A stretch of DNA of 52,799 nucleotides. Origin: Candidatus Merdivicinus intestinigallinarum. GTDB lineage: Bacteria; Bacillota; Clostridia; Oscillospirales; Ruminococcaceae. Shown here piece after piece: positions 15,868 through 24,497 of the stretch. The DNA lies in the NCBI GenBank assembly GCA_018713335.1, contig DVOW01000063.1:1-52799 (forward strand). The letters are read 5' to 3'. The notes beneath the pieces are model-generated. The model was given only the letters and a program-made list of their open reading frames with translations. It was not told where the DNA came from and ran no database searches. The translations under genes were made by a program, and so were the position numbers. Position 1 is the stretch's first letter. Each line of letters starts with the position of its first letter.

Positions 15868-16800
15868 ATGATTTATCAAAATATATTGGAAGCGGTAGGC
15901 AATACGCCGCTGATCCGTTTGAACCGGATGGCGGACCCGGACGGGGCGGAGATCCTGGTGAAATACGAGGGCCTCAATGTAGGCGGCTCCATTAAGACCC
16001 GCACGGCGCTGAACATGATCGAAGAAGCAGAAAAAGCGGGGAGGATCGCGCCCGGAAAAAACATCATCGTGGAGCCTACCAGCGGGAACCAGGGCATCGG
16101 CCTGGCTTTGATCGGGGCTGTGAAGGGATATGAAACAGTCATCATCATGCCGGATTCCGTCAGCGCGGAACGGCGGAAACTGGCGGCCCATTATGGGGCG
16201 CGTGTGGTTTTGATCCACGACGCCGGGAACATCGGCGACTGTATTGAGGAATGCCAGCGCACCGCTGTGCGGATGGCAGAGCAGGACCCCAGGGTGTATG
16301 TGCCCCAGCAGTTCGAGAACCCGGCCAACCCGGCGGTCCACCGGCGGCAGACGGCGCTGGAGATTTTGGAACAGGCCGCCCGCCCCATTGACGGCTTCTG
16401 TTCCGGCGTGGGAACCGGCGGCACCATTACCGGCATCGGGGAAGTGCTGAAGGAAAAGAACCCGCAGATGGAGATTTGGGCCGTAGAGCCGGAAAACGCC
16501 GCCATTTTGGCCGGCGGGAACGTCGGGACCCATTTGCAGATGGGCATCGGCGACGGTCTGATCCCGGGGATTTTGAACCAGGAAATTTACAGCGAAATCT
16601 GTATCATTTCCGATGAAGAAGCCATCCGGACGGCGAGAGAGTTGGCCCGGCTGGAAGGGCTCATGTGCGGGATTTCCAGCGGCACCAACGTGGCCGCCGC
16701 AAAACGCCTGGCGAAAAAGCTGGGGAAGGGGAAAACCGTTGTGACCATCCTGCCGGATACCGCGGAACGGTATTTCAGCACCCCGCTTTTTGAAGAATAG
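15868..16800 (+). CDS. PLP-dependent cysteine synthase family protein
   Basis: The 310-residue fold-type II PLP enzyme has the PLP lysine in NVGGSIKTRTALNM (about 41-54), a substrate loop PTSGNQGIGLA (about 72-82) and the phosphate loop GVGTGGTITG. Classical O-acetylserine sulfhydrylases read GGSVKDR and TSGNTGIA. The KTR and NQGIG variants mark a separate clostridial branch, some of whose relatives act as cysteine or serine lyases, so sulfide release from cysteine is as plausible as cysteine synthesis. I start at ATG 15868, after AGCAGGGA; a TTG at 15844 is less likely. It follows the Lrp gene in the same direction. Confidence 0.82.
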   Translation: MIYQNILEAVGNTPLIRLNRMADPDGAEILVKYEGLNVGGSIKTRTALNMIEEAEKAGRIAPGKNIIVEPTSGNQGIGLALIGAVKGYETVIIMPDSVSAERRKLAAHYGARVVLIHDAGNIGDCIEECQRTAVRMAEQDPRVYVPQQFENPANPAVHRRQTALEILEQAARPIDGFCSGVGTGGTITGIGEVLKEKNPQMEIWAVEPENAAILAGGNVGTHLQMGIGDGLIPGILNQEIYSEICIISDEEAIRTARELARLEGLMCGISSGTNVAAAKRLAKKLGKGKTVVTILPDTAERYFSTPLFEE

Positions 16801-16806
16801 AAGAAA

Positions 16807-16835
16807 GAACCCCCTCTCCAAACGGAGAGGGGTTC
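16807..16835 (+). terminator. Hairpin after the PLP enzyme
   Basis: GAACCCCCTCTCC (16807-16819) pairs with GGAGAGGGGTTC (16824-16835) with one bulged C. The following T content is poor, so termination strength is uncertain. Confidence 0.6.
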
Positions 16836-16899
16836 CTTCGTTTGCGGGGCCTCCCCGCCGAATTTCCCAAAACATTTTTCGTTTGATTTCATAAAAACC

Positions 16900-17076
16900 G
16901 CGGGGCGTCGAGGACGCCGCCCCCTACAATACGTTTGGTTTTACAAAAACCGCGGGGGATCTGTGCCGAAAACGGCGGTCCATCCCGCCGTTCATAAACC
17001 CAACGCGTGGCACCACGGCCGCGTCGAATTGGCGGCGGGGCCTCCCCGCCGAATTATCACCGGCGATTCGCCGGGC
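16900..17076. repeat. Palindromic repeats, composite copy 2
   Basis: A reversed TTGTAGGGG unit (16900-16929, core GGGGCGTCGAGGACGCCGCC) is followed by the composite array 16965-17076. The array holds an AACGGCGG..CCGCCGTT unit, GGCGGGGCCTCCCCGCCG, and CCGGCGATTCGCCGG (17061-17075). The last unit runs into the coding 3' end of the P-type ATPase. No gene lies in 16801-17056. Confidence 0.8.
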
Positions 17077-19027
17077 CCGTTATCACGATGCGCATGGTGC
17101 TGAGGACCGCCAGCAGCGTCACGCCGACATCGGCAAACACCGCCGCCCACATGGGCGCGTAGCCCAACGCGCCTAAAATCAGGACCGCCGCTTTGATGAC
17201 CAGGATCCCGGTGATGTTCTGCCGGATGATACGCATCCCCTTGCGGCAGACAGCCAGCGTCTGGGGCAGGGCAGTGAGCTTGTCGTTCATGAGCACCACG
17301 TCCGCGGCCTGGGCGGCTAAATCGCTGCCCATCCCCATGGCAAAGCCCGCATCCGCTGCGGCCAGCACCGGCCCGTCGTTAATGCCGTCCCCGACAAAAG
17401 CGGAAACGCCGGTTTTGCGGATGTCCTCCATGGCCGAAACCTTATCCTGGGGCAGCAGCTCCGCCCGGGCTTCCGTAAGCCCCAGCTGCTGCCGGACCCG
17501 ATTCGCGGCGGCTTCCCGGTCGCCGGTGAGCATGACGGTGCGGGAAATGCCCATGTCATGCAGGCTCTTGATGGCTTCCGCCGCTTCGGGCCGGATGGTA
17601 TCGCCGGTGCGGATAGCTCCCAGGACCTGGGATTCATTCGCTAAATAAAGGGCGGCGTCCGGAAGGCCATCAATAGAAATACCGTGCTCAGAAAGGAGCT
17701 TTACAGAGCCGCACAGATAGGTTTTCCCCTGGATGACAGCTTTGACGCCCTTGCCGGGGATATCCTCCGCGGAATCCGGCTGGGGGGCGTTCCCGGCCTT
17801 TTCCCGCACCGCCTGGGCGATGGGATGGACGGACGCGGACTCGCAGGCCGCCGCCAGCCGCAGAATCTCCTCTGGGGCCAGCTCGCCCTGGGGCAGCACC
17901 TCCGTAACCGACAGCTTGCCGGTGGTCAGGGTGCCGGTTTTGTCAAAGACCACCTGGCGCACAGCGGCCAGGGCTTCAATGTGCTGGGAACCCTTAATCA
18001 ACGCGCCGTACCGGGAGGAGGTGCCGATGATGCTGTAAAATGCCAGGGGCACGGAAATCACCAGGGCGCAGGGGCAGGAGGCAACCAGGAAAACCAGGGC
18101 CCTGTGTACCCATTCGCTCCAGCTCCCCGTTACCAAAGAGGGGACGACCGCCAGGAGCAGGGCCAGCGCCACCACCACCGGGGTGTATACCTTGGCGAAC
18201 CGGGTGATGAACTTCTCGGTTTTGCCTTTCTTTTCCGTGGCTTCCTCCACCATCTGGGCGATCTTGCTGGCGGTGGAATTGGAGAAATCCCGTTCCACCC
18301 GGCATTTGAGGACGCCGCTTAAGTTAATCATACCGGAAAGCAGGGAGCTGCCCGGCTCCACAGCCACAGGCTGGCTTTCGCCGGTGACAGCGGAGGTGTC
18401 TGCCTCACTGCTGCCCTCCAAAATGACGCAGTCCAGGGGCACCCGTTCGCCGGCCCGGATGAGGATGGTTTCCTTGACCTTGATGGAAGCGGCAGCGCGC
18501 GTTTCTACGGAACCATCCGCCAGGCAGAGGTTGGCGTTTTCCGGTACAATGGACAGCAGAGCGTCGATGCGCTGGCGTCCCTTTTGTACCGCCCGGTTTT
18601 CAATCAATTCCCCAATGTGGAACAAAATTGTCACCATTGCCCCCTCAAACCCTTCGCCGATGGCAAAGGCGGCCACAACGGCAATGGTCATCAGGGTCAT
18701 TTCATCCAGGGAAAACCGCTTAAAGCCTTTTAGCCCTTCCAGTATCATTTCCCAGCCCACCCAGAGGGTGGCGATAATCAGCACCAGGGTCCGCCAGATG
18801 CCCTCTGGAATCAGCAGGGAAAGGCCCGTGAGGACGACCGCGCCGATAATGGGGACCAGTTCCTTCCAGCCCAGGCTTTTTCTTTCCGTGCTGCACGCGC
18901 CGCAGGAGCAGGCGTGTTCATGGCTGTGATGATGGTCATGATCGTGGCTGTGGCTGTGGTCGTGATGGTGTTCCTCGTGGCTGTGATGGCAGTGGCCGCA
19001 GGAGCAGGCCTTCTTATTTTCATCCAT
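17057..19027 (-). CDS. Heavy-metal translocating P1B-type ATPase (Zn/Cd class) with His-rich N-terminus
   Basis: The 656-residue efflux ATPase has an N-terminus (about 8-46) that is a Cys/His-rich metal-binding tail (CSCGHC, a dense His/Asp run, CSCGAC) instead of a classical HMA domain. It then has TM pairs, an actuator TGESQP, the CPC metal site SCPCALVIS (TM6), phosphorylation site DKTGTLTTG and hinge GDGINDGPVL. CPC with a His-rich tail fits Zn, Cd or Pb export. Its last six residues (GPANRR) and stop are encoded by the adjacent palindromic repeat. RBS GGAGG lies 8 bp before ATG 19027. It follows the ArsR-family gene by 14 bp as one operon. Confidence 0.93.
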   Translation of the reverse strand: MDENKKACSCGHCHHSHEEHHHDHSHSHDHDHHHSHEHACSCGACSTERKSLGWKELVPIIGAVVLTGLSLLIPEGIWRTLVLIIATLWVGWEMILEGLKGFKRFSLDEMTLMTIAVVAAFAIGEGFEGAMVTILFHIGELIENRAVQKGRQRIDALLSIVPENANLCLADGSVETRAAASIKVKETILIRAGERVPLDCVILEGSSEADTSAVTGESQPVAVEPGSSLLSGMINLSGVLKCRVERDFSNSTASKIAQMVEEATEKKGKTEKFITRFAKVYTPVVVALALLLAVVPSLVTGSWSEWVHRALVFLVASCPCALVISVPLAFYSIIGTSSRYGALIKGSQHIEALAAVRQVVFDKTGTLTTGKLSVTEVLPQGELAPEEILRLAAACESASVHPIAQAVREKAGNAPQPDSAEDIPGKGVKAVIQGKTYLCGSVKLLSEHGISIDGLPDAALYLANESQVLGAIRTGDTIRPEAAEAIKSLHDMGISRTVMLTGDREAAANRVRQQLGLTEARAELLPQDKVSAMEDIRKTGVSAFVGDGINDGPVLAAADAGFAMGMGSDLAAQAADVVLMNDKLTALPQTLAVCRKGMRIIRQNITGILVIKAAVLILGALGYAPMWAAVFADVGVTLLAVLSTMRIVITGPANRR

Positions 19028-19041
19028 GGCAAAATCCTCCT

Positions 19042-19419
19042 TTATTCCTCGTTCAAGTGGCGGATGGTGGTCTGGATAATTTCCGCAATGTGCGCGTCGT
19101 CAATGGAGTAAAAGACTTGTTTTCCATCCCGCCGGTACTTGACGAGCCGGGCGGCCCGGAGGACCCGCAGCTGATGGGATACCGCCGACTGGCTCTGGCC
19201 CGCGATTTCGCTGATGTCGCAGACGCAGAGTTCCCGGCTGAGCAAGGCGGCGATGATTTTTAACCGGCTGGAATCGGAAAGGGCTTTAAAAAAGTCGCTG
19301 ACTTCCATTAATGTGTCGTCGTCCGGCATCTGATTTTCCGCTTCTTCTACAGCGTCAGCGTGCAGATGCGGCTCCTCACAGGAGATGTCCGGCAGGTTTT
19401 TGGAGAGAATATGTTCCAT
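19042..19419 (-). CDS. ArsR/SmtB family metal-responsive repressor (CadC/CzrA type)
   Basis: The 125-residue winged-helix protein carries both metal-site types known in the family: the alpha3 ELCVCD motif (CadC-type Cys pair, about 70-75) and an alpha5 DDAHIAEIIQTTIRH helix (SmtB/CzrA-type Asp/His site, near the C-terminus). Zn, Cd or Pb would release it from DNA and induce the downstream ATPase. I choose ATG 19419 because AAAGGACG precedes it; the longer frame starts inside the operator. It is cotranscribed with the P1B ATPase. Confidence 0.92.
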   Translation of the reverse strand: MEHILSKNLPDISCEEPHLHADAVEEAENQMPDDDTLMEVSDFFKALSDSSRLKIIAALLSRELCVCDISEIAGQSQSAVSHQLRVLRAARLVKYRRDGKQVFYSIDDAHIAEIIQTTIRHLNEE

Positions 19420-19451
19420 AGGCAACGTCCTTTCAGTAAAATCGAAACATA

Positions 19452-19501
19452 TGAGCAATTGTTCATGCTTAGATTATATGCTACAAAAGTTATTTTGTCA
19501 A
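19452..19501 (-). promoter_or_regulatory. Promoter and SmtB/ArsR-type operator
   Basis: On the minus strand: TTGACA (19496-19501), a 17-bp spacer, TATAAT (19473-19478). Just downstream the near-perfect dyad TGAGCAATTGTTCA (19452-19465) matches the TGAnCA..TGnTCA type used by CzrA/SmtB proteins. Confidence 0.88.
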
Positions 19502-19623
19502 GGGGAAAATATCAAATAATTTTTATTATACCAGAATTTATATGGATATAATTTGAAAATCGCAATATGTTTATCATATACAAAAAACGCCAAAAAAGTG
19601 CAGGTTGTTTCACAAAACGTCCA

Positions 19624-19652
19624 TTGAAAAATTACCAGTTTTGGTATATGAT
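19624..19652 (+). promoter_or_regulatory. Promoter of the V-type ATPase operon
   Basis: TTGAAA (19624-19629), a 17-bp spacer and TATGAT (19647-19652), about 35 bp before the first gene. Confidence 0.7.
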
Positions 19653-19686
19653 AAATTATATTCCAAGAAAACAGGAGGTGCAGTAC

Positions 19687-19995
19687 ATGGACCGCATTAT
19701 CCGGCAGATCCTACAGATTGATGCAGACGCACAGCAAAAACTCCAGGACGCTTACCGGCGGCGGGAGGAATTGATTTCCAAAGCCGACAAGGAGGCGGAG
19801 GAAGAAGCGGAAAAACTGCGGCGGCACTGCGAGGAAAAAATCGAAGCTATCCGTGCTACAGAGCAGCAGACAGCTGAGGATGAGATCCGGCAGATCCGGG
19901 AAAACGCGGACAGGCAGGTAGTTGCCCTGGAAAAGGAATTCGCAGCAATGGAGCCGGTATGGCTGAATGAGATTGTGCAGAGCATAATCGGATGA
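19687..19995 (+). CDS. V/A-type ATPase subunit G/H (peripheral stalk)
   Basis: The 102-residue protein is almost wholly a charged coiled coil (KADKEAEEEAEKLRRHCEEK and similar, about 30-90), as expected for the stator subunit that pairs with subunit E. The start at ATG 19687 is set by the AGGAGGTG site at 19673-19680; the open frame upstream is promoter DNA. It is the first of nine ATPase genes. Confidence 0.85.
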   Translation: MDRIIRQILQIDADAQQKLQDAYRRREELISKADKEAEEEAEKLRRHCEEKIEAIRATEQQTAEDEIRQIRENADRQVVALEKEFAAMEPVWLNEIVQSIIG

Positions 19996-20029
19996 TCATG
20001 ATGATTATTTGGAGAAAGGGAGGATGGAT

Positions 20030-21064
20030 ATGCTGAACTCCTGCTCCAGCAATGCGATCCTGACAAAGATCCGGGCGATATTAGGCAAGCGGCTGACTTA
20101 TGCGGATTATGCCCAAATGGCTCGGAAACACGATGTGGGTGAGGTTGCCGCCCTGCTGAAGGAGAATCCCTCTTATGCCATTGCCCTGCGGAATATTGAC
20201 GAAGGGAACGTCCACCGGGGGCAGCTGGAACAGCTTCTGAAAAAGGATTTGTTTTATAAATATTCCGCCCTGCGGCGGTATGATTTTTCCGGCGGCAGCT
20301 TTTATGATTTTCCCATAATGCAGAGGGAAATCGACGAAATTATCCGGCGGATCGTGCTTTTGCAGGCGGATGAAAATACAGACTTTGTCGTGGACCTTCC
20401 CTCCTATATGCTGGGGCACACGTCTTTCCCTCTGATGGACCTGGCCCGGACAAGGAATTTTGAGGAGCTCTTGGAATGTGTGGCCCATACGCCCTACCAG
20501 AGAATCCTGAAAGGGTTGGGGCAAAAAGACATCCGGAGCCTGAATGTCATGAACTGCGAGCACGCCTTGTACAGCTATTACTATAAGACGCTGCATGAAG
20601 CGATACAAAAGCAGTTCCACGGGGAAACCCGGCAGCAGCTTCTGGAGGCGGCGGATTCGGAAATCGAGCTTCAAAACATCCAGAATATTTTCCGGCTGAA
20701 GCTTTATTTCCATTACGATGAAGCGCGGGTGCGGCAGTACCTGTATCCTTATTCCCACCGGTACCATAAAGCGCAGATGGACGCCCTCATCAAAGCGGAG
20801 GACTTTGCGCAAATGCTTCGGGTCCTGACCCCGGAAGGGCAGGAGGAGGCGGAGGTGCTGGAAGAGGATGGGATCGAGCCGTATACGAACCGCTTATGCT
20901 ATCAGCTGGAGCGCAAGCTTCTGCGGTTCACCACCAAAGCGCCGGTGGCCATGTTTACTTTCCTGACCCTGCGGCGGATTGAGGTGCAGAATATCATTAC
21001 GGTGATCGAAGGCGTCCGGTATCAAATGCCGCAGGATGAGATCCTGAAAATGCTGATCCTTTAA
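20030..21064 (+). CDS. V/A-type ATPase subunit C
   Basis: The 344-residue, mostly helical protein matches the AC39/NtpC-type subunit that links the rotor to the membrane ring. Family-like segments are NAILTKIRAILGKRLTYADY near the N-terminus and a C-terminal LLRFTTKAPVAMFTFLTLRR followed by EVQNIITVIEGVRY. Two ATGs compete (20024 and 20030). GGAGG at 20019-20023 abuts the first, so the second, with six bases of spacing, is the likelier start. It lies 34 bp after subunit G/H. Confidence 0.88.
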   Translation: MLNSCSSNAILTKIRAILGKRLTYADYAQMARKHDVGEVAALLKENPSYAIALRNIDEGNVHRGQLEQLLKKDLFYKYSALRRYDFSGGSFYDFPIMQREIDEIIRRIVLLQADENTDFVVDLPSYMLGHTSFPLMDLARTRNFEELLECVAHTPYQRILKGLGQKDIRSLNVMNCEHALYSYYYKTLHEAIQKQFHGETRQQLLEAADSEIELQNIQNIFRLKLYFHYDEARVRQYLYPYSHRYHKAQMDALIKAEDFAQMLRVLTPEGQEEAEVLEEDGIEPYTNRLCYQLERKLLRFTTKAPVAMFTFLTLRRIEVQNIITVIEGVRYQMPQDEILKMLIL

Positions 21065-21112
21065 CGGCGGATGCCGTTCAGAATAGTTGCGAAGGTGGGT
21101 GCAGTTCAGATT

Positions 21113-23053
21113 ATGTCCATCGAAAAAATGCATTTGGTCAATTTGGTGGGGAACCTCCCGGATTTGGAGGAAACGCTGCTGCGATGTGTCAAAAGCGGCG
21201 TGTTCGCACCGGAAATGGCCATCAATACTCTGGATAAAAACAATGGGTTCTCACCGCTTCCGGGAGAAAACCCCTATACGCCGCATTTAAAAAAGCTTTA
21301 CGATTTGGCGGAGGATATCCACGCGAAGCTTTCCCGGGAGGACCCCCCGGAGGATTTTACCTGTGAAAAGGCCCAGGAGGAGATCGTCCGGGTCCAGGAT
21401 ACGGTTTCCTCCCTCTCCAAAGAAAAGAGGGAGCTGAAGGAACGGGTCACCCAATTGGAACAGGCGCTGATCCAGATCCAGCACCTCCACGGTTTGGGCG
21501 TGCCCTTTGACGACGTGTTCGCCATGAGCTATGTAAAGGTCCGGTTCGGCCGCCTGCCGGCCGACAGTTATCCGAAGCTGGCCTTTTACGATGACCGCAC
21601 GTTTTTCTTCTTTGATTTTGACCATGACGATTCTTATTACTGGGGCGTTTATTTCGCGCCGGCAACCCAAATTGCCGTGGTGGACGATATTTTCAAGTCC
21701 CTGTATTTTGAACGCATCCGGGTGCCGGATTATATCCACAAAACCCCGGAGGAGGCCATTGTCAACCTGCAAAAAGCCCTGGAGGAACGCCGGGCACGGC
21801 TTGCCGAGGTGCGGAAAAGCCTTCAGGAGATCCGGAACAAGGAAGCTTCCACGTTAAATCAGGTCTTTACCGTTTTAAAAGCCGCGTCGGACGTTTTCGG
21901 CCTGCGGAAATATGTGGCGGTCATCAATAACCGCTTTTACCTGGAAGGCTTCGTACCGGTGTCGGAATGGAAAGGCTTTTCCGCCGTGATGACGGAGATT
22001 GAAACGGTTTCCTGCATCTGCCAGCCGGATGACACGAACCCCATGCTGACGCCGCCGACCCGGCTGAAAAACTGCCGGTTCGCCAAGCCCTTCCAAATGT
22101 TTGTGGAAATGTACGGCACGCCGGGATATCACGATTTCGACCCGACCCTGCTGGTGTCCATCACCTACTCCCTGATGTTCGGCATCATGTTCGGCGATTT
22201 GGGACAGGGCTTCGTCATCGCCGTGATCGGCCTGGTGATGGCCTTGTGGAAAAAGATGGATTTTGGCAAGATCATGCTCCGGCTGGGTATTTCCAGCATG
22301 ATTTTCGGCACGGCCTACGGGTCGGTATTCGGATTGGAGCATGTGCTGGACCCCATGTTCCATGCCCTGGGCTTTGCAGAAAAACCCATTGAGGTTTTCG
22401 ACGGGGCCACAACCAATATGCTGCTCATCGGCGCGATCGGCGTGGGCGTCTGCTCCATCGCCATTGCAATGGGGGTCAACGTCTACCTGGGCTTTAAGTA
22501 CCACAACCTGGAAAAAGCCGTTTTCAGTCAGAACGGCATCGCCGGGATGCTGGTTTACCTGGGGGCAATCGGGGCGGCAGCTTTGCTGATGCTCTTTGAC
22601 ATCAACGTGTTGAACCCCTTCTTCATCATCTTTATCATTGTGATCCCGCTGCTCTGCATCTACTTCAAGGAGCCGCTGGCCAAGCTGTGCGCCCGGAAAA
22701 AGAACCTGAAGCCGGAAGACGGCGTGGGCACCTTTTTGATGGAGAATTTCTTTGAAATGTTCGAGTATCTCTTAAGCTATGTTTCCAACACCATGAGCTT
22801 CCTGCGGGTAGGCGGGTTTATCCTTTCACACGCGGGCATGATGGCCGTTGTGCTGTCCTTAAGCGAAATGATGAGTGGGGCGGGGAGCGTGGTTGTCCTG
22901 ATTTTCGGCAACCTGTTCGTTATGTGCCTGGAAGGCCTGATCGTGGGCATTCAGGTTCTCCGCCTGGAGTTTTACGAGATTTTCAGCCGTTTTTACAGCG
23001 GCGACGGGAAGCCTTACGAGCCGGCAACAATTTCTTACCGGCCGGAACGCTGA
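21113..23053 (+). CDS. V/A-type ATPase subunit I (membrane a-subunit)
   Basis: The 646-residue protein has a long cytoplasmic coiled-coil arm (about 1-340) and a C-terminal membrane half with about seven TM segments (GIMFGDLGQGF opens the first, about 354). The essential-arginine helix region NTMSFLRVGGFILSHAGM is at about 560-577. It forms the ion half-channels beside the c ring. I take ATG 21113 because MSIEKMHLVNLVG aligns with the usual start of the family. An upstream ATG at 21071 is possible and neither has an ideal RBS. Confidence 0.9.
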   Translation: MSIEKMHLVNLVGNLPDLEETLLRCVKSGVFAPEMAINTLDKNNGFSPLPGENPYTPHLKKLYDLAEDIHAKLSREDPPEDFTCEKAQEEIVRVQDTVSSLSKEKRELKERVTQLEQALIQIQHLHGLGVPFDDVFAMSYVKVRFGRLPADSYPKLAFYDDRTFFFFDFDHDDSYYWGVYFAPATQIAVVDDIFKSLYFERIRVPDYIHKTPEEAIVNLQKALEERRARLAEVRKSLQEIRNKEASTLNQVFTVLKAASDVFGLRKYVAVINNRFYLEGFVPVSEWKGFSAVMTEIETVSCICQPDDTNPMLTPPTRLKNCRFAKPFQMFVEMYGTPGYHDFDPTLLVSITYSLMFGIMFGDLGQGFVIAVIGLVMALWKKMDFGKIMLRLGISSMIFGTAYGSVFGLEHVLDPMFHALGFAEKPIEVFDGATTNMLLIGAIGVGVCSIAIAMGVNVYLGFKYHNLEKAVFSQNGIAGMLVYLGAIGAAALLMLFDINVLNPFFIIFIIVIPLLCIYFKEPLAKLCARKKNLKPEDGVGTFLMENFFEMFEYLLSYVSNTMSFLRVGGFILSHAGMMAVVLSLSEMMSGAGSVVVLIFGNLFVMCLEGLIVGIQVLRLEFYEIFSRFYSGDGKPYEPATISYRPER

Positions 23054-23091
23054 CTGTCGGTGCAAACAATATTCATTAGGAGGAATTATTT

Positions 23092-23520
23092 ATGAAAACT
23101 TTTCTGATGCTGATCCTGCCTTTAGTGGCACTGCTGCTGGTTGCGGCCCCTCTGTTCCCGGTGTTCCGCGGCGCGGTTATAGGGAAGAAAGCAAAACGGA
23201 ATATCATCGGCAACCTCTGCGCCTTCTTTGGCCTCTGCCTGATTGCCGTCATCGTCCCCATGGGCGGCCTGGTTTCCGCTGCTGACGCTGCCGCCGTTGC
23301 TTCCAGCGCTTCCGGCCTGGGCTACATCGCCGCCGCTTTGGTTACCGGCCTTGCCTGCATCGGCGCAGGTATCGCAGTGGCCGCCGGCGCTCCCGCCGCT
23401 ATCGGCGCTGTCAGCGAAGATCCCAAGGTGTTCGCAAAAGCCCTGATTTTCGTTGTATTAGGTGAAGGTATCGCGATTTACGGCCTGCTGATCTCCATCC
23501 TGATCCTCAACAGCCTGTAA
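23092..23520 (+). CDS. V/A-type ATPase subunit K (c-ring proteolipid)
   Basis: The 142-residue, four-TM proteolipid ends in a normal c hairpin: a glycine-rich helix GLACIGAGIAVAAGAP, polar loop SEDPK, and a carboxylate helix GEGIAIYGLL with the ion-binding Glu at about 124. The first TM pair (about 3-58) has no carboxylate, so there is one ion site per four helices, as in V-type c subunits; this longer form is known in Clostridia. The residue after the Glu is Gly rather than Ser/Thr, so a sodium site is not obvious, but coupling-ion choice cannot be settled by eye. Strong RBS AGGAGG. Confidence 0.92.
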   Translation: MKTFLMLILPLVALLLVAAPLFPVFRGAVIGKKAKRNIIGNLCAFFGLCLIAVIVPMGGLVSAADAAAVASSASGLGYIAAALVTGLACIGAGIAVAAGAPAAIGAVSEDPKVFAKALIFVVLGEGIAIYGLLISILILNSL

Positions 23521-23550
23521 GAGTCACTTTTTTCAAGGGAGGATTGCCGA

Positions 23551-23859
23551 ATGCGGATGTTTGTCATCAGCGACAATGTGGATACCCAGGTGGGGATGCG
23601 CCTGGCCGGGATTGAAGGGGTCGTGGTTCACGAATACCAGGAGGTTGCGGAGGAGCTTCAAAAGGTCATGGAGGATGAGAGTATCGGCATCGTTTTAATG
23701 ACCAAAAAGCTCATAACCCTCTGCCAGGACCTGGTTTATGATGTGAAGCTGAACTGCCAGCGGCCGCTGATCGTGGAAATTCCTGACCGGCACGGCGATT
23801 CCTCCATCGGCGACTCCATCACCAGCTATATCCAGGAGGCGGTGGGAATCCGGATTTGA
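23551..23859 (+). CDS. V/A-type ATPase subunit F
   Basis: The 102-residue alpha/beta protein begins MRMFVISDNVDTQVGMRLAG, then has ESIGIVLMTKKL and RPLIVEIPDRHG segments, typical of the NtpG/AtpF rotor-axle subunit that contacts subunit D. RBS GGGAGG precedes ATG 23551. It lies between the proteolipid and subunit E genes. Confidence 0.92.
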   Translation: MRMFVISDNVDTQVGMRLAGIEGVVVHEYQEVAEELQKVMEDESIGIVLMTKKLITLCQDLVYDVKLNCQRPLIVEIPDRHGDSSIGDSITSYIQEAVGIRI

Positions 23860-23897
23860 CGGCATCGCCGTATATTTGAAAGCAAGGAGGGGTCTGC

Positions 23898-24497
23898 ATG
23901 CCCAATGAAACTGAAAAGCTGGCCCGCTTTGAAAAGGCGGTTTCTTCCGAGGTAGAAACCAAAACCACAGAGATTTTGGCGGAAGTAGACAGTTATAAAA
24001 AAGAAAAGCTGGTGGATGTCCAGGAAGTGGAGATCCAGCGCGCTTATGATATGATCCAGCGCAAGGCAGCGGAGATCCGCGCGTCCTTTGCGCGGGATGT
24101 CACCAAGGAAAAGGTGGCGGCCCGCCAGCGGCTCCTGCGCCGCCGCAGCGAGCTGACTGAGGAGCTGTTCCGCAAAGCGGCGGAAAGGGTTCAGGAATAT
24201 ACCAAAACCGAGGTCTACAAGGAGAAGCTCAAGACCCTTTTGGCGGATGCCAAAGAGGGCTGGAGCGTCTTGGTCCGGGCCGAGGATGAAGAGCTGGTCC
24301 GTTCCCTTGCCGGGGACGGAGTGACCGTAACAGTTTCGCCGGAAATCAAGCTGGGCGGCATCGTTTTTTACAGCGAAAGCACCGGCCTGTATCAGGATGA
24401 AACATACGACGCCACGTTGAAAAATGCCCAGGAGGAGTTTTACAATTCCGGCCGGGCAGACTTAAGCAAATTGGAAGGAGTGGGGGATTTTGCGTAA
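23898..24497 (+). CDS. V/A-type ATPase subunit E
   Basis: The 199-residue protein has a helical N-terminal half rich in Glu/Lys/Arg (stator coiled coil partnering subunit G/H) and a globular C-terminus (SWVLVRAEDEELVRS-like, about 115-130; LGGIVFYSESTGLY, about 151-164). Its last 8 bp overlap the TTG start of subunit A. RBS is AGGAGGGG. Confidence 0.9.
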   Translation: MPNETEKLARFEKAVSSEVETKTTEILAEVDSYKKEKLVDVQEVEIQRAYDMIQRKAAEIRASFARDVTKEKVAARQRLLRRRSELTEELFRKAAERVQEYTKTEVYKEKLKTLLADAKEGWSVLVRAEDEELVRSLAGDGVTVTVSPEIKLGGIVFYSESTGLYQDETYDATLKNAQEEFYNSGRADLSKLEGVGDFA

